Source of the DNA: JAZDEY01 sp043808325 [NCBI: Candidatus Eiseniibacteriota bacterium]
GTDB taxonomy: Bacteria; Arandabacterota; Arandabacteria; Arandabacterales
Length of the DNA stretch: 64,000 bases
NCBI GenBank assembly: GCA_043808325.1
Contig: JAZDEY010000035.1
Coordinates: 1 to 64,000 of the forward strand
Direction: 5' to 3'
The position numbers and the translations under genes were made by a program. The notes below the pieces were generated by a model that made no database searches, was not told the origin of the DNA, and saw only the letters and a list, made by a program, of their open reading frames with translations. Below, one piece after another: positions 52,060-63,692 of the stretch (positions within the stretch are counted from its first letter, which is position 1; each line of letters opens with the position of its first letter).

Positions 52060-53406
52060 ATGGAACCTTCACCGACAGAAATCTGGAACCAAGCACTTAC
52101 CATCCTTGACTCCAAGATCGACCGGCACACGCTCGAGACCTGGATCCTTCCCGCCAAGCCACTTGGGCTCGCGGACGGCATGTTCACCCTGGCTGTACCG
52201 AGCAACTTCTTCGCAACCTGGCTCGAGGCCCATCACGCCCCGGTCCTGAAGGATGCCCTCCGCGAGGTAACCGGGACCGCCTGCGATCTGGGGTTCACGG
52301 TCGTATCCGCCGATAGGCCGCCGTTTGAGGCCGTGGCTCAGCCCACCCCTCAGGCCGAGCCTCGCAAGCGAACCACTAACAGCGTCTATCTCAACCCAAG
52401 ATACACCTTCAAGAGTTTCGTCGTGGGCGGCAACAACAAGATGACCCACGCCGCTGCGCTTGCCGTTGCGGAGAAGCCTGCCCGCGCCTATAATCCGCTC
52501 TTCATCTATGGCGGCGTCGGGCTCGGCAAGACCCACATCATGCAGGCGATCGGCAACCACGTCCTCGATACCACCGATGATCTGCGGGTATGGTACGTTT
52601 CCTCAGAGAATTTCATGAACGAGATGATCTACTCCATCCAGCACGGCAGTACCCTAGCTTTCCGCAACAAGTACCGCGGCATGGACCTCTTGCTGATTGA
52701 TGATATTCAGTTTCTTGCCGGCAAAGAGAGCACTCAAGAGGAATTCTTCCATACCTTCAATACCCTCTACGATGCCCACAAGCAGATCGTCGTCACGAGC
52801 GACCGCCCGCCCAAGGCCATAACCGATCTCGAGGAGCGGCTGGTGTCGCGCTTCGAATGGGGCCTGGTTACGGATATCCAACCTCCGGACTTCGAGACGC
52901 GGGTTGCGATCCTGAGGAAGAAGGCCGAGGAGGACCGCCTGGCGATCCCCGATGAGGTCCTGCATATGATCGCAGATGGGGTGAAATCCAACATCCGCGA
53001 GCTCGAGGGCTCGCTGGTGAAACTTGTGGCCTCATCCTCCATACAGGGAAGCCCGATTACCCCTGATTTTGCGCGAGCGGTGCTTAAGGATATTTTCAGG
53101 CCCGCGATGAAGACAGTCTCAATAGAGGACATCAAGGTGACTGTCGCCAAGCATTTCAAGCTTGCCCCCGAAGTACTTGTGGGCCGAAAGCGCACCTCCG
53201 CAATCGCGCTGCCCCGCCAGGTGGCGATGTATATCGCCCGAGTGCTCACCAACATGTCCCTTGCCGACATCGGATCGTGTTTCGGCAAGCGCGATCATAC
53301 GACCGTAATACACGGGTGTGACAAGATTGCGGAAATGCTTAAGACCAAACCGGATTTCAAGGCCCTCGTGGATCGCATCATTGAGGAAATCAAGCAAGCC
53401 GCCTGA
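52060..53406 (+). CDS. dnaA: Chromosomal replication initiator DnaA
   Basis: This 448-aa initiator starts at ATG 52060 after GAGGAG. Domain I (about 1-75) is followed by a short linker, then the AAA+ domain III with Walker A GGVGLGKTHIMQAIGNH, Walker B LLIDDIQFLAG and sensor motifs. The C-terminal DnaA-box-binding domain carries SLADIGSCFGKRDHTTVIHGCDKI. It binds the boxes on both sides of its own gene and melts the origin. Length is typical. Confidence 0.98.
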   Translation: MEPSPTEIWNQALTILDSKIDRHTLETWILPAKPLGLADGMFTLAVPSNFFATWLEAHHAPVLKDALREVTGTACDLGFTVVSADRPPFEAVAQPTPQAEPRKRTTNSVYLNPRYTFKSFVVGGNNKMTHAAALAVAEKPARAYNPLFIYGGVGLGKTHIMQAIGNHVLDTTDDLRVWYVSSENFMNEMIYSIQHGSTLAFRNKYRGMDLLLIDDIQFLAGKESTQEEFFHTFNTLYDAHKQIVVTSDRPPKAITDLEERLVSRFEWGLVTDIQPPDFETRVAILRKKAEEDRLAIPDEVLHMIADGVKSNIRELEGSLVKLVASSSIQGSPITPDFARAVLKDIFRPAMKTVSIEDIKVTVAKHFKLAPEVLVGRKRTSAIALPRQVAMYIARVLTNMSLADIGSCFGKRDHTTVIHGCDKIAEMLKTKPDFKALVDRIIEEIKQAA

Positions 53407-53700
53407 TCGCGCAGCCCCTGAGGCTCCGAAGCCCTGAGCGATGGTGTACTCTATTGATCCTAAAGCTGTTGCGCGTTGTTGCCAACCCGTGGAGAACCAT
53501 GTGGAGAGCTGGTGGGAGGGATGTGGACTAATGAGTGGCGGAGGGGGCCCTGTGGAGAAGTGCCGCTTTGTCCACAGGTAGCCTACCAGCTGCCCACAGG
53601 CGATCCCTCTCGGCTCGCCGCCCGCCGGTGGAGTCACCATCTGCAAATCCTCAACACCGAGCGCAAGAGTTTCCCCAAATCCACACGACCTGCTAGTTCT

Positions 53701-53727
53701 TCTAGATTTCTTATATAAGATTCTAGA
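53701..53727. repeat. AT-rich imperfect palindrome in the dnaA-dnaN region
   Basis: A perfect 12-base palindrome TCTTATATAAGA (53709-53720) is nested between two TCTAGA hexamers (53701-53706, 53722-53727). Within a GC-rich genome this is the most AT-rich short spot near the origin and a candidate unwinding element or dimer-binding site. Confidence 0.6.
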
Positions 53728-53821
53728 TAGAAGAGTCCCACCGGATCGCTTCCCCAAATCACCTCCCGACGTCCGGGAAGCCCCCAGCAAAACCGATCGA
53801 GATTGCTTACCCAAAAACGTT

Positions 53822-53850
53822 TTGACACGCACCGGTTGTTAACCTACAAT
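53822..53850 (+). promoter_or_regulatory. Consensus sigma70-type promoter for dnaN
   Basis: TTGACA at 53822-53827 and TACAAT at 53845-53850 have a 17-base spacer, about 32 bases before the dnaN ATG. Confidence 0.75.
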
Positions 53851-53881
53851 AAGAGGCCGTGAGAGAAGAGGAGGCGGGAAG

Positions 53882-54997
53882 ATGAAAGTCAGGCTCAATC
53901 AGGAACAGTTCTCGCGAGTGCTAGGTCTAGTGACGGGTGTGGTTCCCCCGACATCCGCGATTCCGGTTCTTTCTAATTTGCTCTTCGAAGCCGAGGCCAA
54001 CAAGGTGAAGTTGTCGGCAACAGATCTTGATATCTCCGTGATCAGCACTCTCGAGGGCGAAGTAAAAGGTTCAGGCTCCGTAACCATCGCTGCCAAACGT
54101 TTTCAGGAAATCGTGCGCGAGCTCGCCGGCGAAGAAGTTGTGATTGAAGTAGACGGCAACAAGATAAGCGTGACGTCCGCGCGATCCAGTTTTCGAATGA
54201 TGGGGATGGAGAAGGAACAGTTCCCGAAGATCGCTGACCTGGAGAAGAAAGATCGGCTCAACATAAGCTCCGGGGCACTTGAGAAGATGATCCGTCGGAG
54301 CATCTTCTCCGTCGCCAGGGACGATACACGGCCGGTCCTGAGCGGCGTACTCTGGGAGATGTCTCCCGAGGAGCTTGCAATGGTGGGCACCGACGGGCAC
54401 AGGCTTGCACGGATGGCAATCAAAGGCGACTTCGGAATCAAGCAGGAGATGGGAGTGATCATACCGCCCAAGGCCCTCAATCAGATATTGCGGCTCCTGC
54501 CGGGTGATGGCCAGGTCGGCGTTGTAATCGATAATGCCTTCGTCGGTTTCTTCGTGGGCGACACGGTGGTCTATACCCGACGAATTGAAGGAACCTTCCC
54601 GAACTACAAGCAGGTGATACCTAAGGGCAATGCAAATCTGCTGGTGGTGAAGCGTGACGATTTGATGAGTGCCACGCGACGAGTCTCGCTACTTGCGGAC
54701 TCGAAGACCCACAAGGTCAAGATGCTGCTTGCCAAGGACTCGGTGAAGCTTACTGCCAGCACGCCGGACCTCGGCGAGGCGGAGGAAGAGGTTCCGGCCA
54801 CGTACACCGGCGATGAAATGACGATAGGCTACAATGCTGCCTACATAATCGACGCCGTCAGGAACACCGACAGCGACGAGATCAAATTCGAACTTGGCTC
54901 ACCCGTGGGTGCCTCCATCTTGAAACCGGCCTGCGAACCGGAGGGCGAATCCTATCTCTGCCTGGTGATGCCGCTGAGGCTCGCGGAGCAGGAGTAG
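53882..54997 (+). CDS. dnaN: DNA polymerase III beta sliding clamp
   Basis: This 371-aa clamp has the three-domain beta fold: FSRVLGLVTGVVPPTSAIPVLSNLLFEAE in domain 1, DTRPVLSGVLWEMSPEELAMVGTDGHRLAR in domain 2, and YIIDAVRNTDSDEIKFELGSP in domain 3, ending LVMPLRL. It starts at ATG 53882 after AGGAGG. It encircles DNA and tethers the replicative polymerase. It follows the consensus promoter and leads into recF. Confidence 0.97.
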   Translation: MKVRLNQEQFSRVLGLVTGVVPPTSAIPVLSNLLFEAEANKVKLSATDLDISVISTLEGEVKGSGSVTIAAKRFQEIVRELAGEEVVIEVDGNKISVTSARSSFRMMGMEKEQFPKIADLEKKDRLNISSGALEKMIRRSIFSVARDDTRPVLSGVLWEMSPEELAMVGTDGHRLARMAIKGDFGIKQEMGVIIPPKALNQILRLLPGDGQVGVVIDNAFVGFFVGDTVVYTRRIEGTFPNYKQVIPKGNANLLVVKRDDLMSATRRVSLLADSKTHKVKMLLAKDSVKLTASTPDLGEAEEEVPATYTGDEMTIGYNAAYIIDAVRNTDSDEIKFELGSPVGASILKPACEPEGESYLCLVMPLRLAEQE

Positions 54998-55027
54998 GCT
55001 CAGGCACAAGGCCCGGGGTGCGACCGT

Positions 55028-56135
55028 TTGCACATCCAAAGGATCCGTCTCACAAGTTTCCGAAACTTCGCAGACGCGGACGTAGAATTTGCAGAGCACC
55101 GCAATCTCATTGTCGGTGCCAATGCCCAGGGCAAGACCAATCTGCTTGAAGCGATCCACATCCTTGGAGTAGGGCGCTCTCACCGCGATCGCAAAGACCA
55201 GAACCTTGTGACGTTCGGCGAGATCTTCTACCGGATCGAGGGAACCTTCCAGCATATCGGCGTGAAGACCGTGATTGAGGTCGCCTACAGTGAGGACCGC
55301 AAGCGCATCAAGATAAACGGGAAGGACTCCCGGCCGGCAAGTCTGATCGGACTCTCACCCGTAGTGATCTCCTCACCGGATGACATCGACCTGGTCAAGC
55401 GCTCTCCCGGGTATCGCCGGGCATTTCTGGATATGGCGATATCGCAGGTGAGCCGGGAATACCTTGGGACGCTTCAGAGCTACGCGCGTGCGCTGGCGCA
55501 GCGTAACGTGCTCCTCAAGCGCGCGCAGGAACGCACGATTGGCAGGGGCGAGACCGATGTCTGGGATGACGCGCTCGTTGACCTGGGCGCGAAGATCGTG
55601 GCGATGCGGCTGGCATTCCTCGCCGAGATAGAACCCGGTGTGGAGCAGAACTTCAGTGTGATGAGCGGAGTCGCGACCAAGATCGATCTAGTCTACGAAC
55701 CTAGGGGTTTCACGGTGGGCAATTCCATGGGCAATTCCACGGTGACCGAGGTGCGGGCCGGCTTGGCGGAGGCCCTGCGCGCCAACCGGGCGCTTGAGCT
55801 CGCCCGTGGCTTCACTCTCTTCGGTCCACACGTGGATGATTTCAAGTTCATGTGCGATGGACGGGACACCAGGCTCTTCGGGTCCGAGGGAGAACAACGG
55901 ACGGCGGTCCTGGCCCTGAGGTGCGCCGAGGTCAATATTACCCGGGCCAAGATCGGTCACTATCCGATCGTGCTCCTGGACGATGTCTTCGCGGAGCTGG
56001 ATGAGGGACGCAGCAAGGCACTTACATCTTTAATTTCGGGCTTCGATCAGATAGTATTGACGTCGTCGAGACCGGGTCCCCTGGGGGACGGCGAGATGCG
56101 AAAAATCGTGGTGACTCGGGGGAGGATATCCTACG

Positions 56136-56143
<8 letters not shown>
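55028..56143 (+). CDS. recF: DNA replication and repair protein RecF
   Basis: This 371-aa SMC-like ATPase starts at TTG 55028, giving the standard N-terminus HIQRIRLTSFRNFADADVEF. Walker A is GANAQGKTNLLEAIH, the signature region lies near LFGSEGEQRTAVLALR, and Walker B is IVLLDDVFAELDEGRS. It helps load RecA at gaps. The dciA-like gene starts 8 bases before its end. Confidence 0.96.
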
Positions 56144-58515
<2,372 letters not shown>

Positions 58516-58524
58516 GAGGGAGCG

Positions 58525-59475
58525 ATGAAGGGAACGATGAAGACCGGTACGACGATCAGATTGTTTGCCGGCCTGGTGCTTTTCGGCGTGCTTGCTCTGC
58601 CCCTGGCGGCCCAGGCCGATCTCACGGTCAAGGAGCAGGTCGGGATGAGTGGGATGATGGGCATGATGTCATCCAAGGGTTCCGAGACCACCTACATCAA
58701 GGGTGATAAGATGCGGTCCGAGAGCAATATGGAAATGGGTGGCATGATGGGCGCGATGGGCGGCCAGGGGGCCAAGGAACAGGTGACCATAACCCGGCTG
58801 GACAAGGGCGTGATGTGGTTTTTCAACACCGGCGACAGCACCTATACCGAGATCTCCCTGAAGGGCGAGAAGGCCGATGAGGTGGCGGCCCAGATCAAGG
58901 TCAAGGCCGTGACCGTGAAGAAGACCGGCCAAACCAAGCAGATTACCGGCTTCAAGTGTGATGGCGTTTTGATTGAGACAACCGTGGAGGTCGCTGCGGG
59001 GAAGGATGAGCCGCCGATTACGCAAAGCGTGCAGGTGCTCTTCTGGATGAGGCCTGAAGTCAAGGATCTCCAGGAACTGCGCAGTTTCTGGGAGCAAACC
59101 GCCGAGATGTGGCAATCCTCGCAGGGCGCGGAAGGCATGGGCGACCAGATGAAGCTCATATGGGACAAGATGAAAGAAATCCAGGGCGTACCGCTCGGTA
59201 TGGAGATGACCATGGAAAATCCCATGGGTAAGACGGGCGCGGGCGACCAGGATGAGATGAAAGAAGCCATGAAGGCAATGCAGCAATACATGAAGAGCCA
59301 GGGGAAGGCTCCCGCAGAGGAGCCCAAGGGAACCGAGAGCGATAACCTCAAGATTACCCGCGAGGTGGTCTCGATCTCCAAGGGCGCCCTGAGCGATGTT
59401 TTGTTTGAGGTGCCCAAGGGTTACAAGAAAGTCGCCCAGAGCATGCCGGAGACGATGAAGGGCATTGGGAAGTGA
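58525..59475 (+). CDS. Exported Met-rich DUF4412-type protein
   Basis: This 316-aa protein starts at ATG 58525, nine bases after gyrB, with GGAGGGAGCG upstream. A signal peptide (IRLFAGLVLFGVLALPLAAQA) is followed by a beta-type domain like DUF4412 (TTYIKGDKMRSES, QVTITRLDKGVMWFFNTGDSTYTEI, TGFKCDGVLIETTVEV). Met is strikingly frequent: MSGMMGMM, MEMGGMMGAMGG, LGMEMTMENPMG, MKEAMKAMQQYM. Met clusters can bind copper or other soft metals, or simply be flexible. The function is unknown. Co-transcription with gyrB is likely but may be incidental. Confidence 0.75.
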   Translation: MKGTMKTGTTIRLFAGLVLFGVLALPLAAQADLTVKEQVGMSGMMGMMSSKGSETTYIKGDKMRSESNMEMGGMMGAMGGQGAKEQVTITRLDKGVMWFFNTGDSTYTEISLKGEKADEVAAQIKVKAVTVKKTGQTKQITGFKCDGVLIETTVEVAAGKDEPPITQSVQVLFWMRPEVKDLQELRSFWEQTAEMWQSSQGAEGMGDQMKLIWDKMKEIQGVPLGMEMTMENPMGKTGAGDQDEMKEAMKAMQQYMKSQGKAPAEEPKGTESDNLKITREVVSISKGALSDVLFEVPKGYKKVAQSMPETMKGIGK

Positions 59476-59511
59476 GGGAGGGGTGAGTCCATCTTCTCGC
59501 CCTGCTGCGCC

Positions 59512-61269
59512 TTAGTATTCTACGATCTCCGGCTTGATCGCCAGGAACTCGATCGACCGGAACCGTTCCTCTGAGAACGTGGTGAAGGAATAGGCGGCGT
59601 GATCGATCGGGAGTCTCGGATACCAGGCGAAGCGCAATTGCACCGGCCCGATCCCGAAGCCATCCTTGTGCAACCGGACCCCTAACCCAAGGCCCGAGTA
59701 GTAAGCTTGCGCGAGGATGTTCCTGCGTCCGGAGCCGATGATATCCAGGTCCGCAAAGGTGAAGACCGCGAAGGTAACTCCTCTCGCCCTCCAAGGGGTG
59801 AATGCGACGGATTCAAGGTTGAGCTGCAGGTGCTTGCTTCCGGTCATACTGCTGTTGTAGGCCGCGCCCCGGATGCTCTCGTCGCCATTGAAGTCGATGC
59901 TGTCGTCCGCGAAGCGGTGGATCCCGGTGGTGTATTCCGCTTTGACGAATTGGCGGAAGCGGAACCCTCCGACCTGCAGAAGATTGCTAAAGTAAAGGGT
60001 CCGCAGTCGGATTACTCCCTGTTCGATCGTTCCGCCTTTGGGATACCCGCCGATCCGCAGCTCACCGACTCCGTAGCCCAGAATGCCGATCTTCTCTCCC
60101 GCCGCCAGTATAGCGGCGGCATAGTTACTCCGGGTGAACTCCTCATCTGCCAATCCGTAGGTGACGCGGGCCAGGAAACCGTAGGGAATATCCTCCGTCC
60201 GGCCGAAGTTGTACAGGAGATTCGTGCGGTAATACCAGCTCTGGATGTAGGTGAGGCTTCCCAGAACGTGGTCCATGTTGCGATACTGATAGAAGGTGGA
60301 TGGCGTGACCGGCGGGCGCCTGGTGAACTTCAGATGCCGGACCCGGCCTGAGACGAACAGGAGGCGGCGTCGCCCGGCCTCTTTCTGACTGCGCCATTGA
60401 TGAACCGTTCTTCCCGCCCAGAGATCGACCAGATCGGAGCTGTTATCAGCTTCGGAAGTTAATGAATCCGGTACTGCGATCGAGGTCCGCCTTATGTCCA
60501 ACCCTCCCGCGTATCTGAGGACGGGAGAGATAAGCTCCCGGGAGAGCGCGAGACCCGCCGTTTCATTGCCGGGCATTTTCAAGTACTCCAGCGTTCCAGT
60601 GATGAACGAGCCGTGGATGTTGGACACTGAATAGGTCGCGTGGAATCCCAACCTGGGGGTGGCGTTGGGAGTCAGCTTGCCCACCACGGAAACCTGGTGC
60701 CCCAGCCCCAGTAGGTTCTGCTCGGCCAGGCCGCCTTTCAGGCGGTTTCCGCCTTTCAGGCTTCCTGAGAGCTTGAGGGTCCATGTCTCCTTCACGATCA
60801 CCCGCACGTCGACCGAATCGCTGCTTCCGGGAATCCGCACCACGACGATCCGGGCATCTCCGATGAAGGACAGGTTCCGGAGGAGGCGCTCGCTGTCGGC
60901 CAGCCGGAAGGGATCGATGGTGTCCCCCTCCCGGAAGAGGAGGTTTTGGCGAATGGTGGTCTCGCGGGTCTCGAAATTCAGGTGGTTGAGGAATCTCGCC
61001 AGCCATGATTTCGTCACCCGGGTGGTATCGTTGACCGACGGGCCGAATACATCGAGATTACCGACCCGGATCATCCGGACGCGCTTTCCCGCATAAACGA
61101 GGAACTTCAGATCGCTCCGCTCCAGGGCAGGTCCCTGCTCGCTCAGCGCGACCTCGGCCGAGTCCGGGTTCACGCGCGCTGCGGGCTCGGCTTGCTCCGC
61201 GGAAACCCATGCAGGTAAGGCCCCAAAGGCTAGTTGCAGGAGGAGAAGGATTATCAGACGTCGGTACAT
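59512..61269 (-). CDS. Omp85/BamA-superfamily outer-membrane protein
   Basis: This 585-aa protein has a signal peptide (LIILLLLQLAFGALPAWVSAE), one or two POTRA-like segments (IRQNLLFREGDTIDPFRLADSERLLRNLSFIGDARIVVV) and a C-terminal 16-strand surface-antigen barrel. The barrel is visible as alternating strands ending FLAIKPEIVEY. The N-terminal part is shorter than BamA, which has five POTRA domains, so it is more like a TamA-related or accessory Omp85 member. It would assemble or translocate proteins or lipids at the outer membrane. Its 5' end overlaps the sigma54-activator remnant by 16 bases. Confidence 0.85.
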   Translation of the reverse strand: MYRRLIILLLLQLAFGALPAWVSAEQAEPAARVNPDSAEVALSEQGPALERSDLKFLVYAGKRVRMIRVGNLDVFGPSVNDTTRVTKSWLARFLNHLNFETRETTIRQNLLFREGDTIDPFRLADSERLLRNLSFIGDARIVVVRIPGSSDSVDVRVIVKETWTLKLSGSLKGGNRLKGGLAEQNLLGLGHQVSVVGKLTPNATPRLGFHATYSVSNIHGSFITGTLEYLKMPGNETAGLALSRELISPVLRYAGGLDIRRTSIAVPDSLTSEADNSSDLVDLWAGRTVHQWRSQKEAGRRRLLFVSGRVRHLKFTRRPPVTPSTFYQYRNMDHVLGSLTYIQSWYYRTNLLYNFGRTEDIPYGFLARVTYGLADEEFTRSNYAAAILAAGEKIGILGYGVGELRIGGYPKGGTIEQGVIRLRTLYFSNLLQVGGFRFRQFVKAEYTTGIHRFADDSIDFNGDESIRGAAYNSSMTGSKHLQLNLESVAFTPWRARGVTFAVFTFADLDIIGSGRRNILAQAYYSGLGLGVRLHKDGFGIGPVQLRFAWYPRLPIDHAAYSFTTFSEERFRSIEFLAIKPEIVEY

Positions 61270-61556
61270 TGGCGTGGGGCAGGATCCTTCAGGAGGTAGT
61301 CCTTCTCGATCTCGCCGAGTGCCCTCACTGGACTGGAAACCGACGATGTCGGGATCGCCTGCCGGACCTCCTCGGGCAGATCCTCGAGTTCCGTGAGGTT
61401 GGCGCGGCCGACCGCGACGGCACGTTCCATGCCGTTCTCCAGTTCACGCACGTTGCCCGGCCAGTCGTACCGCAAGAGCTGGTCCGCGGCGCGCGCAGTA
61501 CTGAGGCCGAAGTGGTTGATCAACTCCTTGCGCAGGTTTCCTTTCGCCGTTGCCAA
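61254..61556 (-). pseudogene. Sigma54 activator remnant (C-terminal AAA+ segment)
   Basis: The minus-strand frame encodes only the end of a sigma54-dependent activator AAA+ domain: AADQLLRYDWPGNVRELENGMERAVAVG and DLPEEVRQAIP, then EIEKDYLL, normally the linker to the DNA-binding domain. Walker A, GAFTGA and the terminal Fis-type helix-turn-helix are absent. It is therefore a scrap of an NtrC-like regulator. Its 3' end runs into the Omp85 start, so the Omp85 gene may have been placed or re-promoted by the rearrangement. Confidence 0.7.
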
Positions 61557-61749
61557 GGTCTTCGACGCGCATGGCCCCCTCCTTCTTTTTGATCGATCAT
61601 GCGTCGTTTTGATGGAGTTGTCAAGCGCTTGTATCGTTGCGCTCCCAACAAATCAAGCACTTACGTGGGGGCACGCAAATTGCTGATGGACCGTATTGGG
61701 CCCTATTGGGCCCTGACGGTGGCAATTCATCACGGATCCAGAGGAGAAC

Positions 61750-62043
61750 ATGATGGCAGCGGCCGTGGAGAAGATGGACGCACAGCTCAAGCTTTGGAGC
61801 TTGCAAATAGACAAGCTCGCATCTAAGATCCAGATGCCCGGCGTCCAGGCTGGATTCGACGCCCTCATGTACATCGACGAACTGAAGGGCTTGCACGCGA
61901 TAGCGCGGTCGAAATTTGACGAGTTCAGGGAGTTCAGGGCAGCGGGTGATGCGGTGCGGGCGCGCCTCAAGGCCGAGATGGAGGGCGCCTGTAACGAACT
62001 GGATGCCGCCTTCAAGACCGGAAGCCATCGCCGTAAGCGGTGA
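61750..62043 (+). CDS. Small coiled-coil protein
   Basis: This 97-aa protein starts at ATG 61750, preceded by GAGGAG. It is almost wholly helical with heptad-like spacing (EKMDAQLKLWSLQIDKLASKIQ, FDEFREFRAAGDAVRARLKAEMEGACNELDAAF) and a basic tail. It resembles short stress-associated coiled-coil proteins found next to lipoproteins and glycine-zipper genes in several phyla. It lies 120 bases before the glycine-zipper lipoprotein gene. No catalytic motif is seen; a structural or adaptor role is inference. Confidence 0.72.
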   Translation: MMAAAVEKMDAQLKLWSLQIDKLASKIQMPGVQAGFDALMYIDELKGLHAIARSKFDEFREFRAAGDAVRARLKAEMEGACNELDAAFKTGSHRRKR

Positions 62044-62163
62044 AAATGCTGAGAGCGAGGCGGATCGCTGATTCCGCCGGAATTAGAGTCGATGAAAGTC
62101 AAGAACCTTGACCAAGGGTGACTCCCCTCGGTCGGTTGCAGAAAAGAAAGGAGGTCACCTTCC

Positions 62164-62826
62164 ATGAAACGGCTTCCAGCCAGCATTGGCATCCTCATCC
62201 TGATCGCCGTGGCGATCATGGTGGGCTGCACGAAGGATCAAGAGGGCGTCCGGAGCGGGACAGCCGCGCGAACCTCGGCGGTAGAGAAGCCGCGCTATGA
62301 GACACTCGTCATTCCGGATGGGACCAATGTCGTCGCGTCGCTCGACACGAGGCTCTCCACGGAAACGGCCCAGACCGGCAATACGTTCGGGGCCACGACA
62401 ATCGAACCCATCATCGTGGGCGGAAAGACGGTCGTTCCGGCCGGTGCAAAGATCCAGGGAGTGCTGCGCGACGTCCAGGCATCCGGCCCGATCAAGGGCC
62501 GCGCTCGGATGACGCTCGCGTACGAAGGGATCGTCGACTCGGAGGGCAAGACCCACGCGATCTCCACAGTACCGCTCACGCTGCAGGCAGCCTCCAGCAC
62601 ACACGGAGACGTTGAGAAGATCGCGGCAGGGGGCGTCCTCGGCGCGATCATCGGCGGGATCGCGGGTGGAGGGAAGGGTGCGGCGATCGGAGCAGGCGCC
62701 GGAGCGGGCGCCGGGACCATTCTCATGCTCGCGACCAAGGGTGACGAGGTGGAGCTCGAGGCAGGCCAAAAACTGAACGTCGCGATGACGTCCTCCACGA
62801 GCATTCAGGTCCTGGTTCAAAGATGA
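62164..62826 (+). CDS. Glycine-zipper lipoprotein
   Basis: This 220-aa protein starts at ATG 62164 after AAAGGAGG. A lipobox (IMVGC) marks it as a lipoprotein. Residues about 45-140 form a beta domain (VVASLDTRLSTETAQTGNTFGATTIEP, GRARMTLAYEGIVDSEGK). Residues about 160-195 form a strong glycine zipper (GGVLGAIIGGIAGGGKGAAIGAGAGAGAGT), followed by VELEAGQKLNVAMTS. It resembles envelope lipoproteins of the glycine-zipper-2TM type. It probably sits in the outer membrane and may stiffen or signal envelope damage. Confidence 0.75.
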   Translation: MKRLPASIGILILIAVAIMVGCTKDQEGVRSGTAARTSAVEKPRYETLVIPDGTNVVASLDTRLSTETAQTGNTFGATTIEPIIVGGKTVVPAGAKIQGVLRDVQASGPIKGRARMTLAYEGIVDSEGKTHAISTVPLTLQAASSTHGDVEKIAAGGVLGAIIGGIAGGGKGAAIGAGAGAGAGTILMLATKGDEVELEAGQKLNVAMTSSTSIQVLVQR

Positions 62827-62957
62827 TCCGGAATCCATCGCTGGCCGGCACCATCGATCGGACTCCAATCGTAGATCAGGTCCAGCCGCCGAAGGACCGC
62901 GCCAATGCGGGCTCCGGCGGTTCAAGCCGCAGGCACAGGTAATGAGAGGAGAATAGG

Positions 62958-63464
62958 ATGAAGAACACTCGATTGATTCTGATTGCAGCTGCACTGGCCG
63001 TAGCCCTGGGTCCCGCCCTTGCACTGGCAGGTCCTGACACCGACGTCGGCTTCCGCGGCTGGGGCCCGCGGGTCGGACTGTCGCTCGACCCCGACCAGGT
63101 CCACTTCGGGGCTCACCTCGACTTCGGAAACTTCGCGGAGCACGTCCGCTTTCAACCCAACGTCGAATTGGGCTTCGGGGATGACTGGAAGATTTACACT
63201 GTCAACGCTGAGGCGGCGTATCGCTTCCGCTCAAGCTGGGACGTCTGGACTCCGTACCTCGGCGGCGGTCTTGGCGCGAACATCAAGAGCTTCGACAACG
63301 GGGAACACAACAACTCGGAGACCGACCTGGGCGTCAACCTGCTCGGCGGGATCGAGAAGGGACTCGCAAACGGTGACCGTTTCTTCATCGAGGCCAAGTT
63401 CAGCCTGAACGATAATGATATGCCGAACGCCAAGATCACAATCGGCTGGACGTTCTATCACTAA
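62958..63464 (+). CDS. Small outer-membrane beta-barrel protein
   Basis: This 168-aa protein starts at ATG 62958 after AGGAGA. A signal peptide (LILIAAALAVALGPALALAG) is followed by about eight amphipathic strands (VGLSLDPDQVHFGAHLDFG, VRFQPNVELGFGDDWKIYTVNAEAAYRF, WTPYLGGGLGANIKSF, DLGVNLLGGIEKGL). It closes with a strand ending IGWTFYH. Size and strand spacing match OmpA/OmpX-type eight-stranded barrels. The terminal aromatic-rich strand fits BAM recognition. Confidence 0.78.
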   Translation: MKNTRLILIAAALAVALGPALALAGPDTDVGFRGWGPRVGLSLDPDQVHFGAHLDFGNFAEHVRFQPNVELGFGDDWKIYTVNAEAAYRFRSSWDVWTPYLGGGLGANIKSFDNGEHNNSETDLGVNLLGGIEKGLANGDRFFIEAKFSLNDNDMPNAKITIGWTFYH

Positions 63465-63539
63465 GACGCGGGGCGCAGAGAGGTGCCGTCGGTTGGCGCC
63501 ACCCCCCTCGTTTCCCGGTAGCACAGAAGGAGGTTGCAC

Positions 63540-63689
63540 GTGTTGTGGACGATCGCAGTCGTACTCATCATTCTATGGCTGCTTGGCCTTGTTACGTCCT
63601 TCACCATGCACGGCTTCATCCATGTTCTACTCGTCATCGCCGTGATTGCTGTGCTGGTCCGCATCATTCAGGGGCGAAGGGTGCTGTAG
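63540..63689 (+). CDS. Small lmo0937-type membrane protein
   Basis: This 49-aa protein starts at GTG 63540 with GAAGGAGG upstream. It reads as two hydrophobic segments (LWTIAVVLIILWLLGLV and FIHVLLVIAVIAVLVRII) around a short loop, ending QGRRVL. This matches the lmo0937 (DUF5670) family of tiny stress-associated membrane proteins. Its role is unknown. Confidence 0.8.
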   Translation: MLWTIAVVLIILWLLGLVTSFTMHGFIHVLLVIAVIAVLVRIIQGRRVL

Positions 63690-63692
63690 ACG

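Larger units (their letters stand above)
53407..53881. other. dnaA-dnaN intergenic region, probable second half of a bipartite origin
   Basis: DnaA-box-like sequences here are TTGTCCACA at 53568-53576, TGTGGAGAA at 53551-53559 (one mismatch each) and weaker copies near 53499 and 53523. An AT-rich palindrome lies at 53701-53727 and the dnaN promoter at 53822-53850. No gene is present. Confidence 0.65.
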
